A stretch of 25,123 nucleotides of DNA, taken from IMG/VR virus record IMGVR_UViG_3300008267_000335, positions 1 through 25,123 of that record. One strand, written 5' to 3'. Both the position numbers and the translations under genes were made by a program. Positions 1 through 8,800 of this stretch are shown piece after piece. The notes under the pieces were generated by a model that was given only the letters and a program-made list of their open reading frames with translations, was not told where the DNA came from and made no database searches. This stretch comes from a virus. Each line of letters begins with the position of its first letter. Within the stretch, counting starts at the first letter, position 1.

Positions 1-1500
1 TCTAATACCGGGTGAGTTCATATCCTCGTTCTTTGTTGATTGGATATACCTTTCTTCGAATAAGACTATTTCAGGGTCTTCAAATCCTGGAGGGTCAACC
101 CAAAACGTTTCACCTAAACAACATTCAGGATTTTTATGCCACATTAACCAAGGTAAATGTAATTTAAAATTTCTAGCTTGACCTGTGGTATCATATGGTG
201 CTGATTCGTCATATGGTTGTAACGCAAATTTCTCACCATAAAATAAATCTATTGTTTGATTTGTATAATGAATAATCCCAATTGCCTTTTGTTCTTCAGG
301 TTGAAGTTTAATAATCTCACCGAATGAATTATAATAATACGTATCAGTAGTTTCAGCACTGAAAGTATTATTAATGTAAAAAGTTTGACCACTGTTTGAC
401 ATATACCCCAAATATTCTTTAGTTCCTAAATAATTAACCGAACCAAATTGTTGGTAATCTTTATAAACCGCAGAATCTAAACCAGCCAAGTTTTCAGACC
501 AAGGAATATTCATATTCCAAATTTTAACATCAAACTCGTCTTGAGAACAAACGGATTCAAAGTTGATAATATCATCATTATAATGATTTAAAGGTGTTAT
601 ACTATCATACAAATCAGTCATTGTTTTTGGATAAACTATTAACCTAGCATAACAACTTGCAAATGTAATATTAGAATAATCCGGTGTTGGTCTGTCTAAA
701 GTAATTTTATTATTACACACATCAATAACTCTATAAGTGATAATTGGATAACATGATGACATTGACATAAAACACTCAGTTTTTAAAGGTGTTGGTGTTG
801 GTTCCGGACAACAACTTGAGGTTACCGATGGTGTCGGTGTTGGCGTCCCACAAGGTGCGTTTTTTGTAGCAGTAACTGATGGTGTCGGTGTTGGTGTCGA
901 ATACTGACTTGACGTTGGCGTTGGTGTCGGTAAATTCTCACAACTACAATTATTATTCCCCAATTTATCATAATATATTGTCACAAAATCACCAACATTA
1001 GGTAACGTATATTGAACGGGGTTACAACTTATATTATCAACACTAATAACTGTCCCACCTGTTAAACTTGACATATTAACAACATAATTTGAGTATTTAG
1101 CAATATCATTACTAGTAACCGCACTCCAAGATGTTGGTAATGAATCTGTGTTACCACTGAAAAAACCTCTCATAGCCGCAGTATTATAAATCGGACTAAT
1201 AACCGAATCCATATATGGAATCCCATATGTATTTCCGTTATTACCATCAACATAATAAGGGTATTTAACATTTTGTTTATTTGATTCAGGGTTACCACTA
1301 CTGTTTTGTGCGTTAAACCCTGATTCCAATATCATAGTATTACTAATCGGATAAGTTGGGTCTAAGTAATTGTATAACATTTCACTATCCCCAACTTGGA
1401 AATAAGTAATATTAAATTTACCTTGAGACAACATTTGTCTTGCAGTATCCGTTAATTTACTATTTATTAATCCTGATGTATTTTTTAATATAAATCCCAT
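1..1500 (-). CDS. Putative virion/tail appendage protein with Pro-Thr repeat linker (3' end outside window)
   Basis: An open frame of exactly 500 codons starts at ATG 1500 and stays open to the left edge, so the C-terminus is missing. The N-terminus (MGFILKNTSGLINSKLTDTA, then a segment containing YFQVGDSE at about 33-40) looks like an N-terminal domain of phage structural proteins, but I cannot name the family. Residues about 190-240 form a Pro-Thr linker with PTPTPS units and Cys pairs, separating an N-terminal part from a second globular part with several more Cys (CC near 230). It is the last gene visible in a same-strand series of adhesin-like genes, 17 bases after the 375-residue gene. 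The leader is oligo-A (nine A in a row) with no Shine-Dalgarno motif. A structural role is inferred from position and composition; no enzymatic motif is seen. Confidence 0.75.
   Translation of the reverse strand, partial: MGFILKNTSGLINSKLTDTARQMLSQGKFNITYFQVGDSEMLYNYLDPTYPISNTMILESGFNAQNSSGNPESNKQNVKYPYYVDGNNGNTYGIPYMDSVISPIYNTAAMRGFFSGNTDSLPTSWSAVTSNDIAKYSNYVVNMSSLTGGTVISVDNISCNPVQYTLPNVGDFVTIYYDKLGNNNCSCENLPTPTPTSSQYSTPTPTPSVTATKNAPCGTPTPTPSVTSSCCPEPTPTPLKTECFMSMSSCYPIITYRVIDVCNNKITLDRPTPDYSNITFASCYARLIVYPKTMTDLYDSITPLNHYNDDIINFESVCSQDEFDVKIWNMNIPWSENLAGLDSAVYKDYQQFGSVNYLGTKEYLGYMSNSGQTFYINNTFSAETTDTYYYNSFGEIIKLQPEEQKAIGIIHYTNQTIDLFYGEKFALQPYDESAPYDTTGQARNFKLHLPWLMWHKNPECCLGETFWVDPPGFEDPEIVLFEERYIQSTKNEDMNSPGIR
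787..930 (-). repeat. Degenerate 51-base tandem repeat encoding the Pro-Thr linker
   Basis: Inside the partial left-edge gene. Two 21-base copies (plus strand 827-847 and 878-898) differ at one base and lie exactly 51 bases apart, with more degraded ACN-CCN units on both sides. At protein level the unit is 17 residues beginning TPTPTPSVT, followed by a partial copy. The 51-base period keeps the reading frame, so copy-number change would alter linker length without a frameshift. Confidence 0.75.
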
Positions 1501-1517
1501 TTTTTATTTTTTTTTAA

Positions 1518-2645
1518 TTATTCGTATAATGATTTAGTATAACCCCCTAATGAACAACAATCACAATTACTTATCTCAGAAGGTTGACCAAAAAACTGAA
1601 TCAAATCCAAACTATAGTAACAACAGTTTAAATAAGTATTAGACGCCTTTTGACCATAAGCTAATGGACCTAATGAGTTTTCATCGGTTTCACTTAATGA
1701 TTGGTTTGATGATGGCGAACTTTGACACGACCCTAAAAGGTATGAAGTCATTTTTATAACATAAACATCGGTATTTGTATATGTTAAATTACTGTAAACA
1801 TACTCATAATTAGTATGAAATGAACTATAACCCTGACATCCGGAATTAGGGTTAGAGTATGTGTTAGTTATTGAATTATCAGCATAAGTTAATGTTGTCC
1901 CATTTTTAATAACAATAGGCGTTATAGTCCCTGTTGCTGAGTTAAGTGAAGGACTTCTTAGAAATCTAGCAGATGAAGTAATATTAAAAGTTACAGTAAC
2001 ACCATTAGGTAATGGTGGGTCAACAGTTATTGCATATTCATTTAATATCTCCCTTGGTTGTGATGCCGTAATTTCAGTCGAAGAAATCAATTTCAAACTA
2101 AAATTGTATTCAACTGATTCTATTTGAGGGTCCATTTGAACTAATTCACTTTTTACGGTTCCGTTTGAATCTCGAATCATTACTGTTAATTGACGGTCAC
2201 CACAAATATTAGTTTTAAAAGGTGAATTACCGTATGTTACACCATTATTAAATGAATACTGATATGGTGGAATACCACCACTACCTAACACAGTTATTGA
2301 CCCATTACAAGTACAAGTTGGGTTATTTTTAGTAACATCCATCGTTAATTCATCAGCCAATGGACACACACCTTGATTAGCACTAACCACATACGGACCA
2401 CCAATAACCGTCCAATTACCATTAATTGGTGGTGATGCGGGATTAGTATTTATAACTTGGATACTACCCAAACTATCGCCTGATAAAACCCAATAATTTG
2501 GTGTTGTTGTGTTATTCCAAATCAATCTAAGTGTTGAATCATCACTTAACCAACTTTGTTTACCGTTATAAAATCCAACACAATTAAAATGTAATGGTAT
2601 TCGTCGGTCTGTCGTGGCATAATCTTCTAAATCGAAAAAGTACAT
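1518..2645 (-). CDS. Tail appendage/adhesin-like protein with MYFFD N-terminal tag and one SprB-like repeat (375 aa)
   Basis: The protein begins MYFFDLEDY, a tag shared with two other proteins in this window. Residues about 100-172 resemble one SprB-type repeat: NGSITVLGSGGIPPYQYSFN, then a closing beta segment ending in a D-S-N-G turn. The rest is Ser/Thr/Asn/Tyr-rich without recognisable domains, as expected for a beta-rich surface protein. The C-terminal 40 residues are Cys-rich (NCCYY and NCDCC). I see no signal peptide or membrane segment. The start is supported by the shared tag and by an oligo-A leader. A role in host recognition or virion decoration is inferred from the SprB-like segment and from neighbours; no known receptor-binding family is recognised. 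Confidence 0.75.
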   Translation of the reverse strand: MYFFDLEDYATTDRRIPLHFNCVGFYNGKQSWLSDDSTLRLIWNNTTTPNYWVLSGDSLGSIQVINTNPASPPINGNWTVIGGPYVVSANQGVCPLADELTMDVTKNNPTCTCNGSITVLGSGGIPPYQYSFNNGVTYGNSPFKTNICGDRQLTVMIRDSNGTVKSELVQMDPQIESVEYNFSLKLISSTEITASQPREILNEYAITVDPPLPNGVTVTFNITSSARFLRSPSLNSATGTITPIVIKNGTTLTYADNSITNTYSNPNSGCQGYSSFHTNYEYVYSNLTYTNTDVYVIKMTSYLLGSCQSSPSSNQSLSETDENSLGPLAYGQKASNTYLNCCYYSLDLIQFFGQPSEISNCDCCSLGGYTKSLYE

Positions 2646-2647
2646 AT
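2626..2647 (-). repeat. MYFFD start-codon repeat, copy 3 (diverged)
   Basis: This 22-base segment covers the start of the 375-residue gene and matches the two other copies at 19 of 22 positions. Two differences are synonymous (Tyr and Phe codons) and one changes Phe to Leu, which suggests the protein sequence is what is conserved. Confidence 0.7.
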
Positions 2648-2656
2648 ATTTTTTTT

Positions 2657-3052
2657 TTAACTTCTATTATAAAAATAATCCCACCCAGCATTTGCTCGGA
2701 CAGTTGTTATAACCAAACATAAATCATTACAAGGTGGTAATGTGGTTGAGGTTGTTGTTGAACTTGTGGTTGTAGTAGTCGCGGTTAAATTACAATTACT
2801 AACAATTGTAAAATCACCGTTAGAATCAGTAACTGTTGCGGTGTAAGTCCCAACACTTAAATTATATATTGATTGTGAAACCCCTAACCCCCCATTCCAT
2901 TGTATTGAATATGGTGGTGTACCACCTGTAATATACAAACTAGCCACTCCGTCTGAAGCCGTAGACGACGATGGTTTCTTTGCATTACAAGCAACATACA
3001 TTGGGAATATTGTTATACTCCCACATTGATTTCTTTCAGTAGGTCCTGGCAT
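2657..3052 (-). CDS. Small SprB-repeat protein with Thr/Ser stalk (131 aa)
   Basis: This small protein has one clear SprB-like repeat at residues about 18-87, with the hallmark core ITGGTPPYSIQWNGG and the closing segment NLSVGTYTATVTDSNG. A low-complexity Thr/Ser stalk follows at about 90-107, then a short tail with two Cys and aromatic residues. The family is known from repeats of cell-surface adhesins such as SprB of gliding flavobacteria. In this setting a short fibre, head or tail decoration is the simplest reading, but that is inference. No signal peptide is evident. The gene lies just after the glycosyltransferase-like gene (9-base gap) and before the 375-residue gene. The Thr/Ser stalk could accept O-linked sugars, for which the neighbouring enzyme is a candidate. 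Confidence 0.75.
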   Translation of the reverse strand: MPGPTERNQCGSITIFPMYVACNAKKPSSSTASDGVASLYITGGTPPYSIQWNGGLGVSQSIYNLSVGTYTATVTDSNGDFTIVSNCNLTATTTTTSSTTTSTTLPPCNDLCLVITTVRANAGWDYFYNRS

Positions 3053-3061
3053 ACTATTTTT

Positions 3062-4051
3062 TTATAATAAATAATCAACACTTTCGTTTTTTACTAAACT
3101 TTCCATAACTTCAACATATTTTTTCGTAGCACTGTTAGAATCAACATAATCAAAATAGTCAATGTTATAATGTAATAATTTAAGTGGATTAACATTTATG
3201 AATTCTCCTTTGTAAAATTTATCACCTTTTAATTCATCTGTAACACCCGCCATATGTAATATTGGGTGTTTCTCATACTTATCAACACTATCAGTTCCCC
3301 AAGAAAATGACAATGTATCAGTAATTCTAGTTTCATTACCAATTAACCAAAGATTCCACAATACCGCCCACATATCTGAAGTCCACATTTGTATTTCGTG
3401 AGGTATAGGGTGTTCATTATGAAATATAAGCAATGTTAAATATAGTGATTGACTATCACGATAAACTTTTTCCCAAAATAAATAATCAGTGTTTTTAATC
3501 AAATATTGAGCACCTCCTGAGTTTTCTTCGTTTTCTTTAACAATCTCAGGGTCAATACCAATCACCTTACACATTTTGTTTAACAATTCATCTTCGTTTA
3601 ATGTCGTATGAACATCTGAGTATCGTTTAGAACAAGTTTTAATATACTCATAACCAATATATGATTTAGTGTTTGATAAATAACAGTATTCATCATTAAT
3701 CAAACTTTTAAAGTCAGGTAACTCTCTGAAAATAATATCCGAATCGTGATAAAAATAACACTCACCAAATTGGGGGTGTTCTTTCAACCATCTAGATAAG
3801 ATTAAAGGTCTTAATGTTGGAATGTATATTTTACTTTCCCTATCATCAGTATAATGATGAACATTAACCCCTAATTTTAATAACTTTAATGACTCATCAC
3901 TTGGTTCGTTATCAATATCAACAATAAATAAAACATGAATCTGATTAGGGTTTACACCTTTTTCTATAAAATTATGAACATACACTTTTGTTTGCCAATG
4001 AAAATAAGGTATGTCGGGTTGTGCCGAAACAAATACTAAATCAGATATCAT
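3062..4051 (-). CDS. Putative GT-A fold glycosyltransferase (329 aa)
   Basis: The protein resembles GT-A type glycosyltransferases. An N-terminal beta strand (LVFVSAQPD) is followed by FHWQ. At residues about 99-108, YFYHDSDIIF fits a DxD-type nucleotide-sugar/metal site at the end of a hydrophobic strand. GGAQY at about 179-183 and HMAG at about 266-269 resemble acceptor-side and late metal-ligand motifs of GT families such as the hydroxyproline arabinosyltransferase-like group. There is no signal peptide or membrane segment, so it should act in the host cytoplasm during infection. Its place among adhesin genes, some with Thr/Ser or Pro-Thr stalks, suggests that it modifies a virion protein. 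Modification of DNA or host glycans is the alternative. The fold call is moderate; donor and acceptor cannot be read from the sequence. Confidence 0.6.
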   Translation of the reverse strand: MISDLVFVSAQPDIPYFHWQTKVYVHNFIEKGVNPNQIHVLFIVDIDNEPSDESLKLLKLGVNVHHYTDDRESKIYIPTLRPLILSRWLKEHPQFGECYFYHDSDIIFRELPDFKSLINDEYCYLSNTKSYIGYEYIKTCSKRYSDVHTTLNEDELLNKMCKVIGIDPEIVKENEENSGGAQYLIKNTDYLFWEKVYRDSQSLYLTLLIFHNEHPIPHEIQMWTSDMWAVLWNLWLIGNETRITDTLSFSWGTDSVDKYEKHPILHMAGVTDELKGDKFYKGEFINVNPLKLLHYNIDYFDYVDSNSATKKYVEVMESLVKNESVDYLL

Positions 4052-4090
4052 ATTATTTTTTATTAAAAAAATAATTAAGATATTAAATAG

Positions 4091-5131
4091 TTAAATGGTA
4101 AAGTCCTCAAATTTATCACCATCAACACAAGCAATTAAATTTTTTAACTTTCTTACATTTTCATACACAGTATAAACAAACGTTTGATACGTAGGTTCAT
4201 CAATATTTTGAAAGTTATTTGGAGCGTCATCCCAAAAAAAGTTTAAACTATTTTGAGTTGCCATAAATATATTATAGTAATTATCACATTCAGGACAACT
4301 TCTAGGTGGTATTTCAGGTGTACCAACAGTCCCTAAACCCATAAACTCCCAATTTGTCCCATTTAAATCACCCCTCCAAACTTTAGTCGCAGTTCCCGGT
4401 GTTTGAGCAACATTACTAGCGTTATATGGTCCCGCACTACCTCGAACTGTTGAAGTTGATTTTATCATTACTTCCAACCATTGATATTCAGTATCTCGAT
4501 AAAAATTTGCAACCCACGATGATGGTGTTTGATTTAACAGAGTACTACCATAAATTCCACCATACACTAATAATTTTACATAGTGTCTTCCTCCACCATC
4601 ATAACCTGTTCTATAATAAAGATTTTGTTTTTGTGTTGTACTATCAGATAAATCCGCGCCTGGTGATAACCAATTATCACCGGGATTTCCACATAAAGTT
4701 GATGGTGGTCCGGGTGTTGGTGATGTTGAATTGCCACCTGAACCTAAACCTAATGTAAAATATCCGTTAGTCCCTACGTAAAGATTAGATGACGGTGTAC
4801 CGTTCATATAAAATGTCGTGGGTAACGTTATTGGTGAACTTGTATATCCATCATCAACACTTGTAAAACCCCCACTATAAAGAGTATACGTTGAGGTGGA
4901 TGGTGGCCAAGTTAATGTTTGACTCGGAATGAATTGATATGTAATTGAAGCGGGATTTGATATCTGATACCATTGAGAAACCGAACTATATAAGGAATCT
5001 CTAGTCGCCCTATAAGTGCTTGCCATATCATCACAAATACCACCAGGTGCGGATGTAAATATATTTTGAGCGTTAGCCCCTATTACCGGAAAATAGGACG
5101 CACAATAATCATCAAAATCAAAAAAATACAT
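4091..5131 (-). CDS. Receptor-binding/appendage-like protein, MYFFD tag, long paralogue (346 aa)
   Basis: It starts with MYFFDFDDY and is a paralogue of the adjacent 229-residue protein. Both have RATRD followed by a V-x-x-W-(F/Y) pattern near residues 41-55 and both end with a (V/I)DGD-x-F motif (335-346 here). Between these ends lies a different, larger middle. One stretch at about 93-128 has DDGYTSSPI, TFYMNG and LYVGTNGYF, the pattern of extracellular beta-sandwich domains in which an LYV-x-T/S-NGY strand is conserved. A Gly/Ser/Pro-rich loop follows at about 130-150. This suggests exchangeable recognition domains on a common frame. Function is inferred; no enzyme motif is visible. It precedes the glycosyltransferase-like gene by 39 bases. 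Confidence 0.75.
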   Translation of the reverse strand: MYFFDFDDYCASYFPVIGANAQNIFTSAPGGICDDMASTYRATRDSLYSSVSQWYQISNPASITYQFIPSQTLTWPPSTSTYTLYSGGFTSVDDGYTSSPITLPTTFYMNGTPSSNLYVGTNGYFTLGLGSGGNSTSPTPGPPSTLCGNPGDNWLSPGADLSDSTTQKQNLYYRTGYDGGGRHYVKLLVYGGIYGSTLLNQTPSSWVANFYRDTEYQWLEVMIKSTSTVRGSAGPYNASNVAQTPGTATKVWRGDLNGTNWEFMGLGTVGTPEIPPRSCPECDNYYNIFMATQNSLNFFWDDAPNNFQNIDEPTYQTFVYTVYENVRKLKNLIACVDGDKFEDFTI

Positions 5132-5133
5132 AT
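5112..5133 (-). repeat. MYFFD start-codon repeat, copy 2
   Basis: This is a 22-base segment identical to that at 5821-5842, covering the ATG and the first six to seven codons of the 346-residue gene plus the AT just upstream. Similarity at DNA level fades on both sides. Confidence 0.8.
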
Positions 5134-5150
5134 ATCAAATTTTAAAAATT

Positions 5151-5840
5151 TTATATTAAACAATATGTTGTTCCCGAATTTGGTATAAAGTTTCCATCAT
5201 CATCAACCCATAATTCGTCAAACGTATCACCATCAATTACTGACCACATATTTTTTATTGAACACATATATTCTTTCATTGAAGTGTCGTAATCAGTATA
5301 TAATGTTTCTAAATCCGATGTCTCAAACGATGTACCGTAATCATACGTAACACTAACCGCACTCAATTGAAGAGGTGGGAAAGGATTAATTGGAACGTTT
5401 ACCGTATTTGTGGTTGTCCCCGTTTCTTGACCCCAATTATTGTAAGCAAAATCAAAATAGTCTTCATATGTTGGGTATGTTGCTTGAGAAGTCAAACTAT
5501 AATCGTAATTAAATCTAAAGAGAAATAATGTTTTAGTTAAAATCTCAACATACTTATCAAACTCAATTTGTTTTTCAATCATATCAACCCATAAGTTTAA
5601 ATATGTTGGAGAACAACCTTGGTCTATGTTTTGTGTAAACCCTGACTGTGCCGATGTGATAAACCATTCCGCAACCGCCTTTTTGAAGGCATCTCTAGTT
5701 GCTCTAGCGGTACCTAATAAATCTTCCCAATCTGTAGGTATCGCACCACCACCACATCCAACAACACTACCCCCATTACCACTTTCACTCCACGTATCAC
5801 TGTCAAACGTCCAATAGTCTTCAAAATCAAAAAAATACAT
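5151..5840 (-). CDS. Appendage-like protein, MYFFD tag, short paralogue (229 aa)
   Basis: It starts with MYFFDFEDYW, followed by a Gly-rich stretch (about 21-33) and WEDLLGTARATRDAFKKAV at about 38-56, which aligns with the 346-residue neighbour. The middle (about 75-185) is acidic and aromatic and unlike the neighbour. The end contains VIDGDTFDEL (about 201-210), matching the neighbour's C-terminal motif, then an extra tail ending CLI. I read it as a structural protein sharing attachment ends with its paralogue and differing in the exposed part. It lies 11 bases after the 1005-residue fibre gene and 19 bases before the 346-residue gene, so the three are probably cotranscribed. No known family is recognised. 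Confidence 0.75.
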   Translation of the reverse strand: MYFFDFEDYWTFDSDTWSESGNGGSVVGCGGGAIPTDWEDLLGTARATRDAFKKAVAEWFITSAQSGFTQNIDQGCSPTYLNLWVDMIEKQIEFDKYVEILTKTLFLFRFNYDYSLTSQATYPTYEDYFDFAYNNWGQETGTTTNTVNVPINPFPPLQLSAVSVTYDYGTSFETSDLETLYTDYDTSMKEYMCSIKNMWSVIDGDTFDELWVDDDGNFIPNSGTTYCLI

Positions 5841-5842
5841 AT
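5821..5842 (-). repeat. MYFFD start-codon repeat, copy 1
   Basis: This is a 22-base segment at the start of the 229-residue gene, identical to the copy at 5112-5133 and 19/22 identical to that at 2626-2647. It encodes the shared N-terminal tag. Confidence 0.8.
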
Positions 5843-5851
5843 TTTAAAATA

Positions 5852-8800
5852 TTAACACAAATCATTATCGTCTTGTTTATTAGGTCCACAGAATGGGTCA
5901 AGACCACCACAATCATTTAAATTTTGAGGGTAACCACAAGGTAAATCCTCACCATTATTAGCAACAATATCATTACCTCTAATAAGTGGTGTATTTGTAA
6001 ACACCCAACGTCTAATAGAATGAAATAATAAATAATTATTAGACCAAGTAAACGGTCTCATAGAATGAACCATATTTGATTTTCTCTTTAACATATTAAA
6101 TCTTAATTGACCGATTTGAGTTAAAATCTCACTTTCAATCTCATCGTAAAAAGTTGTCGACCAACTACTTGATATTGGGTCCCAAGCGTATCCAACCGAT
6201 GTGTCGACAGTTCCAACTTTTATCACATCACCAGGCTGACCTGTCACAGGTAAACTACCAACGTTACTAACAGACCTAATAAATCTAATATCATCAGTAT
6301 ACGCCGATAATGTCGAACCAATTGTGGTTACATACCAACCTTCCATTTGAGATGCTTTAATATTCTTATAACCTCTAATTTTTATAGGTCTCCCTTTTTG
6401 AAAGAAGTTACCCGGATACGAATAACCCTGTATGTAGCTAACATCAGGTATTGAAACACCTACATCACTATCACAAAAACCACTATATAAATTCTCAACA
6501 TATGTTGAGGATTGTTTAAAAAACAAATCTAAAGCACTACGAATAAACGCGGCCGAATTGGAATTCTCTATTGCTAAATTATATGAATTATCCACATTTT
6601 GAACACTGGTGTAGTCACATAAACAATTTGGTGACCCAAAAGCCGTTATCGCTTGATGTGTTGGTACATTATATTCATCATCCATAAAATCAATACGTGA
6701 AATAAATTCATAAGGAATACAATTCTTACTACAAGCACAAGATATATCATAATGAATTTTCATATTTACAATAATGTCAACATCTAATAAACTCACTGTT
6801 GATTCACAATCACTATTAATTGTTATTTGATTTGTAGTTGAATTAACATTTACACTACCAATACCATCATAAGTTAATAACAAATTTCTAACCGTGGTCG
6901 CAAACAAAGATTCACTAGGTGCTTCGGATAATGTATCCCCTGTGAAAAATTTAACACTCTTAGTAATACCACTTACTATGGTTATCACCTCAAAAATCGC
7001 CTCATTTAACACACAATTTTCCTCATTAAGTGTTAAATCAGTATAACCTTCATTCAACATTAATAACGGTGTCTTTTTAATTAATTCCCCATTATTTTGA
7101 AAATCATCTTCACATAAATTGTAAACCTCATATGAAACAGAACAAGATATCCCTTCTAATATAATTATAAGCTCCTTAACACACCCATTATTATCAATCA
7201 CCTTAACAGTGTATGTCCCTGCAGATAAACCCGTAACTAACATACCTGTTTGACCATTTACATTCTCACTCCACTCTATTGTGAAAGGTGCTTGACCGCT
7301 TGTTATAAAAATTTCAATCACACCATTATTAGAAAATGTTGGATTAACTTTATTATATGTAAAATCAACTAATGATGATGATTCCCCAATATAAAAACTA
7401 GATGATTGAGTACAAGGGACAGATGTGTCAGTAACACTCACAGTATAACTACCAACAGATAAGTTCCCAAATGGTTGTGTCTTAACTGAGGTAGTATTAG
7501 TTTGACCGTTTATATTATAAATAAACGGACCTTCACCACCCGTCACATCAATTTGAACCTTACCATTATTAGAACCACAAGTTGTTCCTGTTGTTGAAAC
7601 ATCAAACTCAAATCCCACAATATTTTCTATAGTATATGTATCAGTAAAAGAACACCCACTACCATCTTTAATCGTTAACGTATATTCACCATTAGTTAAT
7701 TGGGTGAATGTGTATGTTTGTAGTGTCGTATTAACATCAGGAGGATTCATAGGCCCTGTTAATTGATACAAATATGGTGGAGTTCCGTTTGTAATTGAAA
7801 GTCCAATTGTTCCTTGATTATTACCACACGTTGAATTAGTTGCCGCAACCTGAACAATATTAAAACTAGTTGGAACTGTAATATTTACACCCCCCGTTAC
7901 AGAACATAACCCAGCATCTTGAATGAAATAATTAAATTGACCTGAAGCTAAAGTATTCCAAGTCATAACGTTATCAAATCTCACATCAATTACATTATTG
8001 GACCCCGAATAGTAATATGGTGGTGTTCCACCTGAAACTTGTATATTTACAACCCCATCACTAACAAAACAACCAGGTTGGGTTACAAATTGACCTGCAA
8101 CACCTAATTTGTCAACTAAAACCACATTAGCACTTTTAGTAACAATACAACCTGAATTATCACCAACTGTCACACTATAAGTTCCAACACTTAAATTCTC
8201 AATACTTGATGTTGTTGCACCGTTTGACCAAAGATAGGTGAATGGTGGACTACCGACAACATCGGTTACATAAATTTTACCTGTGGTTACATTACAACCT
8301 GAATCATTAACGATATAAAAGTCGTAATCAAGAGTCGTCGAATCTTGAACAATTACCGAATTTGTTGTTGCAGTACAACCACCATTATCAATCACTTTAA
8401 CATAATAAGTTCCTGGCGATAACTCAGAAAAGGACACACCATTAGGTATATTAGTTGTTCCTGATGTTATATAACCTAATGTATTGTGATATAATAAGTA
8501 TTTATTTGAACCGTAGTCATTTTGTGTGTAGGCAGATAGAACACCATTATTTAATCCACACACAGTATTTGTTACACCGGTAATTGATGTACACAACCCA
8601 CTAGATATATAGACCGACATAAAAAATCGACTATTTATAGGTTCAGTACAACTATCAACAACATTAAAGTTATAAGTCCCGGCAGTTAAACCTGTAATAT
8701 CATATGAGGTTACACCGGCACCTAACGATACTGTATTACTAAAAGGGGATACCCATTCTATACTATAATCGGGAGCGGTCCCTACTATTTCAATATTAAA

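Noticed and set aside
2732-2785. GTT/GTG-rich low-complexity DNA, considered as a microsatellite or regulatory repeat
   Set aside because: It is the codon run of the Thr/Ser stalk on the minus strand, using mixed Thr codons, with no clean repeat period.
4426-4758. Plus-strand open frame of 110 codons
   Set aside because: It lies wholly antisense to the 346-residue gene, with low-complexity composition and no recognisable motif; the other plus-strand frames (around 5626, 11135, 16370 and 20636) are alike.
1518-5842. Diversity-generating retroelement or invertible fibre cassette around the tagged genes
   Set aside because: I see no reverse transcriptase, template/variable repeat pair, recombinase gene or inverted repeats. 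The shared 22 bases are in direct orientation and code for protein.
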